40,718 bases of DNA, from NCBI RefSeq assembly GCF_001953975.1, contig NZ_MBEJ01000016.1, positions 1 through 40,718 on the forward strand, in the 5' to 3' direction. Source of the stretch: Mycobacterium sp. NS-7484 (GTDB taxonomy: Bacteria; Actinomycetota; Actinomycetes; Mycobacteriales; Mycobacteriaceae). Of the stretch, positions 34,431-40,718 are shown piece after piece. Below the pieces are notes generated by a model. It worked only from the letters and a program-made list of their open reading frames with translations, was not told the DNA's origin and searched no databases. The number at the start of each line of letters is the position of its first letter. The stretch's first letter is position 1. The translations under genes and the position numbers were made by a program.

Positions 34431-35324
34431 ATGTTCGTTCACAACAAGGATCTGCAATTCGAGGTTCGGGTCACCGAGCCCGACCCACGCTTCGCCAGCC
34501 TGCTGCAGGAGCAATTCGGCGGTGCGAACGGCGAATTGAAGGCCGCCATGCAGTACTTCACGCAGGCGTTCGTGCTGCGCGAGAAGAGCCCCAAGATGTA
34601 CGACCTCTTCATGGACATCGCCACCGAGGAGTTGTCTCACCTGGAGATGGTCGGCTCGATGATCACGATGCTGCTCGACGGGCTCAACGACGACCTGAAG
34701 ATCGCCAACGAGCGATGTGACTGGATGCCCGCGGTGGGCAACGCCGACGGCCGGGACCAGATCATCCACAGCGTCGCCGTCAACCCGCTGTACTTCGCGC
34801 TCACCGGCGGCGGGCCCGATATGAAGGATTCGGCGGGCGTGCCGTGGAGCGGCTCCTACGTCAACTCCAACGGCGATCCGTCGGTGGATCTGCGCAGCAA
34901 CCTGGCCGCCGAGTCTCGGGCCAAGATCGTCTATGAATATCTCAAGCAGTTCACCGACGATCCGGGCGTACAGGACACCCTGACCTTCCTGATGACCCGC
35001 GAGGTGGCCCACTTCCAGCAGTTCACCGCGGCGCTCAACGAACTGCCGGTGAACTTCCCGCCCGGGCAACTGCCGGGCGACGACCGGTTCCAGAACGTCG
35101 CGTTCAACATGTCCAACGGCACCGGCGATGCGCGCGGTCCGTGGAACCAGGGCCAGGGACCGTGGCCCGAGGGTATGAAGTGGAAGTACGTCAACAAGCC
35201 GCAGGAAGAGTGGCTCGGCGGCAAGCTGCGCCAGAACCAGGGGGCGAAGAAGAATCCCGAGGGCAGCCCCGCCGTGGACAGCGAAAAGCCGTTCACCCAC
35301 GAACAGCATTCTGCTGCTTTGTAA
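34431..35324 (+). CDS. Manganese (non-haem) catalase
   Basis: A 297-residue dimanganese catalase that breaks down hydrogen peroxide. The ligand pattern of the family is present: Glu35 (NGELKAAMQY), Glu67/His70 (ATEELSHLEM), Glu161 (AAESRAKIVYEY) and His194 (REVAHFQQF). The C-terminus carries a Pro/Gly-rich tail. ATG 34431 (MFVHNKDLQFEVR) follows GGAGGT with a 7-base gap. A longer frame from 34374 is not used because it has no signal or domain support. The SigF-type promoter (34361-34385) suggests stationary-phase/stress induction. Confidence 0.94.
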   Translation: MFVHNKDLQFEVRVTEPDPRFASLLQEQFGGANGELKAAMQYFTQAFVLREKSPKMYDLFMDIATEELSHLEMVGSMITMLLDGLNDDLKIANERCDWMPAVGNADGRDQIIHSVAVNPLYFALTGGGPDMKDSAGVPWSGSYVNSNGDPSVDLRSNLAAESRAKIVYEYLKQFTDDPGVQDTLTFLMTREVAHFQQFTAALNELPVNFPPGQLPGDDRFQNVAFNMSNGTGDARGPWNQGQGPWPEGMKWKYVNKPQEEWLGGKLRQNQGAKKNPEGSPAVDSEKPFTHEQHSAAL

Positions 35325-35342
35325 TTCGACGAATTCTACGAT

Positions 35343-35376
35343 TGACGGCCGACGCTCCCGGGGGCGTCGGCCGTCA
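35343..35376. terminator. Perfect 13-bp terminator hairpin
   Basis: TGACGGCCGACGC (35343-35355) is perfectly complementary to 35364-35376 with an 8-base loop. It lies 18 bases after the catalase stop and 17 bases before the stop of the convergent hemerythrin gene, so it can end both. Another small palindrome, AATTCG-A-CGAATT, overlaps the catalase stop (35323-35335). Confidence 0.88.
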
Positions 35377-35393
35377 GCGATGGTTCGGGGCTG

Positions 35394-35978
35394 TCAGTGG
35401 ACCTGGGGGTCTGGTGGGTTGTCCTCGTCCCGGCCGGTCGCGGCGTCTCGGACGTGGTCCATCATCGCGGCCGCGGCGCCCATCGTCTTCTGGACTGTTG
35501 AGTTCGACGGGGTGTCCGGGTGCGGCCGGGTGGGTGCGATCTTCTTGGCCTGCTCGAGCTTGGCGCCGAGTTTCTCGCGTTCCTCGGCATCGACGGCGGC
35601 CTCGAACTTCGGCCACACCACCTCCTCCTCGAACGCGATGTGCTCGCGGCCCACTTTCACGAATTCGCGGAGTGCGTCGTGATAATCGGGTTCGCCGGGT
35701 TCGCCGTCTTCGAGCCGCTGCAACAGCTCCTTGCCGGCCTCTTCCTGCTCGATCGCCTCATCGGCCAGCTCGTCGCCGTTGTCGAGCACGTCGCGGACCA
35801 TGGGCCAGAATATCTGCTCTTCGATGGCCTCGTGCTGGGATTCGGCGATGATCAGGTTGGTCACCATGGTGGCCAATCCGCTTTCCTGCGCGCCCGGGCC
35901 GGTCGGCGCGCCGTCGAGGACCTCGAGCATGCCCAGCACGCTCTTGTGGTCCTGACGCAGAAATGTCAGTGCATCCAT
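35394..35978 (-). CDS. Hemerythrin/HHE-domain protein
   Basis: A 194-residue protein with a four-helix HHE domain over residues 1-150. Likely diiron ligands are His11 (LRQDHKSVLGM), His49 and Glu53 (ESQHEAIEEQIFWP), and His in GREHIAFEEEVVWP near 118. The last 40 residues are polar and Pro-rich. Hemerythrin-like proteins bind O2, NO or peroxide products. ATG 35978 is preceded by GAAGGG. A SigF-type promoter lies about 54 bases upstream (36032-36056), so it is probably coregulated with the neighbouring Mn catalase. Confidence 0.92.
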   Translation of the reverse strand: MDALTFLRQDHKSVLGMLEVLDGAPTGPGAQESGLATMVTNLIIAESQHEAIEEQIFWPMVRDVLDNGDELADEAIEQEEAGKELLQRLEDGEPGEPDYHDALREFVKVGREHIAFEEEVVWPKFEAAVDAEEREKLGAKLEQAKKIAPTRPHPDTPSNSTVQKTMGAAAAMMDHVRDAATGRDEDNPPDPQVH

Positions 35979-36031
35979 AATTCGTTGCCCTTCGTGGTCG
36001 GGACTCTTCGTGTCGGGAGAATTCGGGGCGC

Positions 36032-36056
36032 ATACCCGCGGGGGTGGGGTTGAAAC
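36032..36056 (-). promoter_or_regulatory. SigF-type promoter of the hemerythrin gene
   Basis: On the minus strand, GTTT (36056-36053), 15 bases, then GGGTAT (36037-36032) give an exact match to the mycobacterial SigF pattern. The predicted start near 36025 leaves a leader of about 47 bases before 35978. Confidence 0.78.
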
Positions 36057-36072
36057 GCGCGCCGACGGGTAT
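36049..36072 (+). promoter_or_regulatory. SigF-like promoter of the small ORF
   Basis: GTTG (36049-36052), a 14-base spacer and GGGTAT (36067-36072) resemble a SigF promoter, one mismatch in the -35 and one base short. The predicted start is close to 36080, almost on top of ATG 36083. It is back to back with the hemerythrin promoter, sharing about 8 bases (36049-36056). Confidence 0.6.
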
Positions 36073-36082
36073 GTGAAGGCAC

Positions 36083-36220
36083 ATGCCAACGGGTAAGGGG
36101 ATCTACGACGAAGAGCACCGTGACAACAGCGGTGACAAGCCCGATCGGAAGAAAGAGGTTCCGGAGGACACCCCGGACGTCCAGAGCGCCAAACACAACA
36201 CGCAGGAGCCTCCCGACTGA
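36083..36220 (+). CDS. Small highly charged protein (45 residues)
   Basis: A 45-residue frame, MPTGKGIYDEEHRDNSGDKP followed by a Lys/Glu/Asp/Pro-rich tail ending in NTQEPPD, with a TGA at 36218-36220. It is almost free of hydrophobic residues and so probably disordered. GAAGG (36075-36079) precedes ATG 36083 with a suitable gap. A SigF-like promoter lies just upstream. I recall short mycobacterial proteins beginning MPTGKGIYD, which supports it being real. Function unknown, perhaps a stress-induced small protein. Confidence 0.65.
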   Translation: MPTGKGIYDEEHRDNSGDKPDRKKEVPEDTPDVQSAKHNTQEPPD

Positions 36221-36235
36221 GTTGCCGGCGCGTCG

Positions 36236-36898
36236 CTACTCGGCGTCCCGCCCGATCCGGCTCTTGCGGTAGGCGACGCGGCGAACGTCGGCCAGCCAAT
36301 CGGGGACGAGGGTGACCCCGGCCGCGCGGTGCAGTACCGGATCGAAAGCCACATCGCGATCGTGCGGCAGCTTCTGACGCAGGGACAGCCGCGCCAGCGG
36401 CTCGAATTCGCCGCTGGCGGCGCACTGTTCGATGTCGAACTCCATGCCGCCGCGTTCCAACTGGCTGCTCACGCTGTCCAGGCACAGCCCGGCGCCGTCG
36501 AACTCGGTACGCAGCTTGGCCCGCAGCCACCACACCTTGCCCTCGTACCGCAGCGGCATCACGCTGGAGAACGTGATGCCCGACCAGGAGTTGGCGGGCC
36601 ACAGCAGGAAACGATTGCCGCCCAACGTGGAAGCCAGCAGCACATCCCACGGTGTGCCCGTCAGCTGCGGTGGCATGCGCCAGGCCAGGCCGACGATGTC
36701 GGGCACCGAATCCGGTGTCCCCACTCCTTTCGACAGCCGCCCGATGACGTCGCACGAATACAGCGGCAGGCCTCTGCCGTCGGGCGCGGTCCGGTTGAGC
36801 GAGCCCCGTGCCAGGACACCGGTCGGGTGGAACAGGCGCCGGTGCCGCACCGCGGCGCCGAACTCGACTGGCCAGGCTGCGACATCGGAGATCTTCAT
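36236..36898 (-). CDS. Conserved hypothetical protein
   Basis: A 220-residue soluble protein with no clear domain. Recognisable conserved-looking blocks are RHRRLFHPTGVLARGSLNR (near 18-36), LSKGVGTPDSVPDIVGLAWRMP, and GRDAE at the very end. The HRR-FHP-G pattern is somewhat like catalase-fold haem proteins, but no haem ligand can be assigned. ATG 36898 (MKISDVAAW) is chosen; the frame reaches 36931 upstream. It is cotranscribed with the thioesterase gene (42-base gap). Function not known. Confidence 0.75.
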   Translation of the reverse strand: MKISDVAAWPVEFGAAVRHRRLFHPTGVLARGSLNRTAPDGRGLPLYSCDVIGRLSKGVGTPDSVPDIVGLAWRMPPQLTGTPWDVLLASTLGGNRFLLWPANSWSGITFSSVMPLRYEGKVWWLRAKLRTEFDGAGLCLDSVSSQLERGGMEFDIEQCAASGEFEPLARLSLRQKLPHDRDVAFDPVLHRAAGVTLVPDWLADVRRVAYRKSRIGRDAE

Positions 36899-36940
36899 TG
36901 CCACCGACTGCCCGCCGTGACGGTGTTGCAAACGTGCGGG

Positions 36941-37738
36941 CTAATCCTGGGCGATTCGCCAGAGCGCTTCCTGGTTGACACTGGCGATCAGCGTGCCCGC
37001 CTCGTCGTAGAGCGAGCCGCGGGCCAGCCCGCGGGAATCGTTGTGGTTGGCCGGCCGCAATTCGTAGCGGTGCCAGTGATGCGGCCGAAACGGTCGGTGA
37101 AACCAGATCGAGTGATCCAGGCTGGCGGCGAATCCGAGATCGGCCCGCAGGGTGACGGTCGGCGGCAGCGCCGAGGGCACCGGCCCGAGGTCGGACAGAA
37201 AGGTCAGAGTGCAGGCCCGGATCAGCGGGTCGTCTTCGATCTCCTGCTGGGTGCGGATCCAGAACGGGGAGACCGCGAATTCGGAGTCGTCGGCGGGCAT
37301 GGTGCGCAGGTCGAACTTGTCACCGAAATCCATCACCTCGGATTTGGGGACGGCCGCGTCCAGCTCCAGGGTGGGCGGAGCATCGGGATACCAATCCAAC
37401 CCGGGCTCGGGTTGATGGAACGAGACCATCATCTCCAGGATGACCGCCCCGTCCTGGCTGGCGGTCACATGGCGGGTGGCGAACGCGCGTCCGTCGCGGG
37501 TGCGGTCGACGTGGAACTCGACGTCGGCGTCGTAGCGCCCGCCGCGGACGAAGTAGGTGTGCAGCGACTGGGGCAACTTGCCGTCGTCGATGGTGGCGCC
37601 GGCCGCGGCCAGCGACTGCGCCGCGATCAGGCCGCCGAACAGCCGCTCGACCGCGCCCCGACGCGGTTCGCGGATACAGAAGTCGTCGCCGTCGCGGTCA
37701 AACTGCAACAGTTGGGCGATCCAGCTCAACGCGGCCAT
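36941..37738 (-). CDS. Acyl-CoA thioesterase II (TesB family)
   Basis: A 265-residue double hot-dog enzyme that hydrolyses acyl-CoA to free fatty acid and CoA. It shows the family's GGLIAAQSLAAAG segment (35-47) and SLHTYFVRGGRYD with the HxYFxxxG pattern (58-70), the mid-protein SFHQPEPGLDW, and SLDHSIWFHRPFR (about 210-222), whose Asp is the catalytic position. ATG 37738 (MAALSWIAQLLQFDRDG) is clear. A -10-like TAGCGT and palindrome lie upstream. Coenzyme A esters of fatty or branched acids are the likely substrates. Confidence 0.93.
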   Translation of the reverse strand: MAALSWIAQLLQFDRDGDDFCIREPRRGAVERLFGGLIAAQSLAAAGATIDDGKLPQSLHTYFVRGGRYDADVEFHVDRTRDGRAFATRHVTASQDGAVILEMMVSFHQPEPGLDWYPDAPPTLELDAAVPKSEVMDFGDKFDLRTMPADDSEFAVSPFWIRTQQEIEDDPLIRACTLTFLSDLGPVPSALPPTVTLRADLGFAASLDHSIWFHRPFRPHHWHRYELRPANHNDSRGLARGSLYDEAGTLIASVNQEALWRIAQD

Positions 37739-37751
37739 CCGGCGACGCTAT

Positions 37752-37765
37752 CAACCGCTTGGTTG
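37752..37765. promoter_or_regulatory. Candidate operator in the tesB/aldehyde dehydrogenase gap
   Basis: CAACC-GCTT-GGTTG (37752-37765) is a perfect 5-bp-arm palindrome of the AACCAAGCGGTT type seen at many TetR operators. It lies directly upstream of a -10-like TAGCGT for tesB on the minus strand. No regulator gene adjoins it. Confidence 0.4.
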
Positions 37766-37814
37766 GGCGGATCGGGTGGGATTGGAACCGCTGCCAAAGG
37801 GTACGCCCCAGACC

Positions 37815-39206
37815 GTGACTTCGACATTGAGGACATTGAGGACATCGAGCGACCGCATCACCGTCCGCGATCCACACACCGGCGAGGTCGTGAGCCGCGT
37901 TTCCGTCACCGAGCCCGCCGCCGTCGACCGGGCGGTCAGCCGTGCCGCGAAAGCCCGCTCGGAATGGGCCAGGACAGCGCCGGCGGACCGGGCCGCCGCG
38001 GTGGCCACCGCCGCCGAGGTGGTTCGGGCGGCGGCCGACGAACTCGCCACGCTCAACGAACGTGAGACCGGCAAGACCGCTGCCGATTCCCTCGGTGGCG
38101 TACAGGCCGGGGTGGGCACGCTGCGGCAGTACGCCGAACTCGGCCCGCTGCACCGCGGTTCGACCCTGCAGGGCGGTTGGTCGGCCACCGACCTGATGGT
38201 TCCCCAGCCGCGTGGCGTCGTGGCGGTGCTGACGCCGTGGAACGATCCGGTGGCAGTGGCTGCCGGTCTGCTCGGCGCGGCCTTGGTGACGGGAAATACC
38301 GTGGTGCACAAGCCAAGTGAGCGTTGCCCGCAGACCGGCCGGCGGTTCGCCGAGTTACTGGCGACTCAACTGCCCGACGGTGTGCTGGAGATCGTCGACG
38401 GGGACGGTGAGGTCGGCGCCCAGCTGGCGGCCTCGCCGCAGGTCGACGTCGTCGCGCACGTCGGCAGCAGCGCGACCGGCCGGCAGATCACACTGGCCTG
38501 CGCGCAGCGCGGGGCCAAGGCCCTGCTGGAAAACGGCGGCAACGACGCGTTGATCGTCGACGCCGACGTCGACCCACAGTGGGCGGCCGAGCAGGCCGCG
38601 CTCGGAGCCTTCGCCAACGCCGGGCAGATCTGCGTCTCGGTGGAGCGCATCTTCGTCGTCCAATCACTGGCCGAGCCGTTCATCGAGGCGCTCGTCGCGC
38701 AGGCGGGGGAGTGGGCCGAGAAGATCGGCCCCCTCGTCGACGAACGGCACTGCCAACAAGTCCACGCCCAGGTCACCGACGCGGTCGATCGCGGCGCACA
38801 GGTGCGCGCCGGCGGTGAGCCCAGGCAGGGGCCCGGCAGTTTCTATCCGCCCACGGTGTTGACCGAATGCACCCCACAGATGCTCGTGATGAGCGAGGAG
38901 ACGTTCGGCCCGATCGCCCCGGTACGCGCGGTGCCCGACTTCGCCACCGCATTGACCGAAGCCGCCGACGACCGGTACGGCCTGGCCGCCACCGTGCTCA
39001 CCAACGACATGAGCCACGCTCAAGAAGCCTGGCGGGCCCTGCCGGTCGGCACCGTGAAGATCAACAATGTCTTCGGCGGCGCGCCCGGCGGTGCAGCCGA
39101 GCCGCGACGGGCCAGCGGATCCGGCTTCGGTTTCGGCCCCGAACTGCTCGACGAGATGACGGCGATGAAGGTCGTCCATTGGTCGGCGCCGGAATCCGGT
39201 GACTGA
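37815..39206 (+). CDS. Aldehyde dehydrogenase family protein
   Basis: A 463-residue NAD(P)-dependent aldehyde or semialdehyde oxidant. The NAD fold has PWNDPVAVAAG and HVGSSATGR, the general-base Glu is in LLENGGNDAL and the catalytic Cys is in ANAGQICVSVERIF; EETFGPIAPV and VKINNVFGG are C-terminal family blocks. GTG 37815 reads MTSTLRTLRTSSDRITV. The start lies next to a three-copy 9-bp tandem repeat. Substrate not evident; the neighbouring thioesterase may hint at fatty aldehydes. Confidence 0.92.
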   Translation: MTSTLRTLRTSSDRITVRDPHTGEVVSRVSVTEPAAVDRAVSRAAKARSEWARTAPADRAAAVATAAEVVRAAADELATLNERETGKTAADSLGGVQAGVGTLRQYAELGPLHRGSTLQGGWSATDLMVPQPRGVVAVLTPWNDPVAVAAGLLGAALVTGNTVVHKPSERCPQTGRRFAELLATQLPDGVLEIVDGDGEVGAQLAASPQVDVVAHVGSSATGRQITLACAQRGAKALLENGGNDALIVDADVDPQWAAEQAALGAFANAGQICVSVERIFVVQSLAEPFIEALVAQAGEWAEKIGPLVDERHCQQVHAQVTDAVDRGAQVRAGGEPRQGPGSFYPPTVLTECTPQMLVMSEETFGPIAPVRAVPDFATALTEAADDRYGLAATVLTNDMSHAQEAWRALPVGTVKINNVFGGAPGGAAEPRRASGSGFGFGPELLDEMTAMKVVHWSAPESGD

Positions 39207-39227
39207 TCGAGCGGCGGTAACCCGGCT

Positions 39228-39250
39228 CACACGCAGGCGTGTGCGATAGT
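39228..39250 (+). promoter_or_regulatory. Palindrome and leaderless promoter of the kinase gene
   Basis: CACACGC-AG-GCGTGTG (39228-39243) is a perfect palindrome. It is followed at 39245-39250 by GATAGT, a good -10, six bases before ATG 39257. A regulator bound at the palindrome would block the -35 region. Confidence 0.55.
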
Positions 39251-39256
39251 CGCCCT

Positions 39257-40411
39257 ATGGGGAGCGCCGATCACCTCCTCGCCAACCGCTACGAATTACG
39301 CGGCGTTCTCGGTCGCGGCGGCATGGCCGAGGTGCGCGATGGCTGGGATACCAGGCTGTCGCGGCCGGTGGCGATCAAACTGCTCCAACCGGGCCTGGCC
39401 GCCGATGTGGTGATGCGGCGCCGGTTCGAAGACGAGGCTCGCGCCGCCGCGGCGCTGAACCACCCCAACATCGTCGTCGTGCACGACACCGGGGAGCATC
39501 ACGGCACCCCGTTCCTCGTGATGGAGCGGTTGCCCGGGCCGACCCTGGCCGACGAGATCGCGGCCGGGCCGCTGACGAGTGACCGGGTGCGCTGGGTGCT
39601 CGCCGACCTGCTCGGTGCGTTGACCGCCGCGCACGGCGCCGGCATCCTGCATCGCGACATCAAGCCGGGCAACGTCCTGATCTCTGCCACCGGCAACGCC
39701 AAGCTTTCCGACTTCGGCCTCGCCAAGACCGTCGGCGCGGCCCACACCCAGGCCGGCATCGTGTTCGGCACCCCGGATTACCTGAGCCCGCAACGGATCA
39801 CCGGCCAACCGGCGTCGGTGTCCGACGACCTGTATGCGCTCGGAGTGCTCGGCTACGAGGCGCTGACCGGGCGGCGACCCTTTGACCGGGGGAATCCGAT
39901 CGCCACGATGCGTGCGGTTGTCGACGAGGCGGCGATGCCGCTGCTGATGGTGCGCCCGGATGTCGATCCGGCGCTGGCCCACGTGCTGGAATCCGCGATG
40001 TCCCGGGACCCGGCCTATCGCTTCCCCGATGCCGCTTCCATGCGGGCTGCGCTTTCAGGGGCCTCGCCTCCGCGGCCCGCCACCCTGGTGTTACCCACGC
40101 CGCTGCCGCCTCGTCGCTCCAGGCTGCGCCTTGCGCTCGGGACCCTCGCGGTCATGGCTGCCGTCATCCTCGGTGCCGTTCTGCTCATCGCCGACCCGCC
40201 ACCTCAGCGGGCACCCGTCACTCCGGGGACTCCGTCGGTCGCGCCAGCGGCGCCTGTCGCGCCTGTTGAGCCTGTTGAGCCGACCGTGCCGGTGGCCACG
40301 AGCATCCCGACCGTGCTACCGACCATGCCCGAGGACGCTGGGGATCACGGCAACGGCAAGGGGCGCGGCCACGGCAAGGGACACGACAAGAAGAACCGCC
40401 CGCATGAGTGA
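39257..40411 (+). CDS. Membrane serine/threonine protein kinase
   Basis: A 384-residue bacterial (PknB-like) kinase. The kinase domain (residues 10-270) holds the Gly loop GRGGMAEV (19-26), Lys41 (VAIK), HRDIKPGN (132-139, catalytic Asp134) and DFG (152-154). The activation loop ends in GTPDYLSPQ, with the usual APE changed to SPQ. A membrane helix at about 290-312 is followed by a Pro/Val-rich outer stalk and a short Gly/His/Lys tail (GKGRGHGKGHDKK). Unlike PknB there are no PASTA repeats. ATG 39257 (MGSADHLLANRYEL) follows a GATAGT -10 by six bases, so the mRNA is probably leaderless. Confidence 0.93.
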   Translation: MGSADHLLANRYELRGVLGRGGMAEVRDGWDTRLSRPVAIKLLQPGLAADVVMRRRFEDEARAAAALNHPNIVVVHDTGEHHGTPFLVMERLPGPTLADEIAAGPLTSDRVRWVLADLLGALTAAHGAGILHRDIKPGNVLISATGNAKLSDFGLAKTVGAAHTQAGIVFGTPDYLSPQRITGQPASVSDDLYALGVLGYEALTGRRPFDRGNPIATMRAVVDEAAMPLLMVRPDVDPALAHVLESAMSRDPAYRFPDAASMRAALSGASPPRPATLVLPTPLPPRRSRLRLALGTLAVMAAVILGAVLLIADPPPQRAPVTPGTPSVAPAAPVAPVEPVEPTVPVATSIPTVLPTMPEDAGDHGNGKGRGHGKGHDKKNRPHE

Positions 40412-40499
40412 CGTCGTTGCCGCGGACGTCAGCTCAACCCGTTCGAGCAATTGCGTGTGTGCGGCACCGGATTTTTTCGGCGGCGCGAAAACGGGGGCC

Positions 40500-40629
40500 T
40501 CATTCGGCGGGACGATGTGACCGATGACATGGCTGTGCCGCGTGATTGCAGTACGTCGTCCCCGTCTCGACGTCGGCCAGAACGTATGTCGAGTTCTGGC
40601 TGCAGCTGACCCACTGTCACCGTCTTCAT
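40500..40629 (-). pseudogene. Possible frameshifted small gene
   Basis: On the minus strand, ATG 40629 reads MKTVTV. One base out of frame, the same strand continues as SCSQNSTYVLADVETGTTYC and ends at a TGA at 40502-40500. Removing one G of the GGG at about 40613-40611 would make a 42-residue Cys/His-containing protein. The two halves read together better than either frame alone, but this is only pattern judgement. The remaining part of 40412-40718 holds a small palindrome (40695-40707) and nothing else certain. Confidence 0.22.
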
Positions 40630-40694
40630 GAAGTCGACGCGGGGTTAATGGCCAAAATGTGTGTACAGAATCGCTGATTTATGACCGTTGACCT

Positions 40695-40707
40695 CCCCTG
40701 ATAGGGG
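40695..40707. repeat. CCCCT-GAT-AGGGG palindrome
   Basis: A perfect 5-bp-arm inverted repeat at the right edge of the window. It may be part of an operator or terminator for a gene beyond the window; too short to assign. Confidence 0.4.
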
Positions 40708-40718
40708 TCCGAACATGC

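Noticed and set aside
36329..38065. 578-residue plus-strand frame antisense to the hypothetical and TesB genes
   Set aside because: No domain and biased composition; both minus-strand genes are well supported.
40404..40520. 38-residue frame starting at ATG 40404, overlapping the kinase stop
   Set aside because: No ribosome-binding site or recognisable sequence, and it is in a frame shift of the kinase tail; too weak to annotate.

Overview
The window is high-GC chromosomal DNA from a mycobacterium, most likely a fast-growing Mycolicibacterium-type species. The evidence is the ask-asd pair, a complete ergothioneine operon (egtABCDE), mycobacterial gene order (from memory it follows the M. tuberculosis Rv3709c-to-Rv3688c neighbourhood, with extra genes inserted), many GTG/TTG and apparently leaderless starts, and SigF-type promoters. 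No tRNA, rRNA, CRISPR array, phage or intact insertion sequence is visible.

Region 1 (1-5370): the 3' part of aspartokinase and all of asd, a DUF4185 secreted protein whose start region lies in a large hairpin, a His/Met/Gly/Pro-rich one-TM protein, a Fur-family repressor with its own operator but no katG beside it, a lipoprotein and a PknH-like sensor-domain protein. Region 2 (5444-10797): egtA-egtB-egtC-egtD-egtE, with overlapping stops and starts from egtA to egtE. Region 3 (10798-13436): a gene-free stretch framed by 35-nt inverted repeats, then a convergent two-gene unit of a methyltransferase and a second GCS2-type ligase.

Region 4 (13514-18851): a metallo-beta-lactamase-fold hydrolase, an acyltransferase-3 membrane protein, and a tightly coupled minus-strand operon of methyltransferase, CDP-alcohol phosphatidyltransferase, CdsA-like cytidylyltransferase and PlsC-like acyltransferase fused to a membrane domain. 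Two of these enzymes have altered signature residues. This looks like an accessory phospholipid-head-group or lipid-remodelling pathway and is the best candidate here for an undescribed system. Region 5 (18907-26197): glpK, an unknown membrane protein, two PadR regulators divergent from a carotenoid oxygenase, and a TetR-MFS efflux unit.

Region 6 (26251-33871): an RDD protein divergent from a SpoIIM-like protein, then the MoxR-DUF58-DUF4350-DUF4129-membrane-protein operon, whose first gene shares a perfectly symmetric promoter with a SIMPL-domain gene. Region 7 (33892-40718): yqeY, a manganese catalase, a hemerythrin and a 45-residue protein (the last three with SigF-like promoters, suggesting a stationary-phase/oxidative-stress island), an unknown protein with a TesB thioesterase, an aldehyde dehydrogenase, and a membrane Ser/Thr kinase. 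Most convergent gene pairs are separated by long inverted repeats that look like bidirectional terminators.
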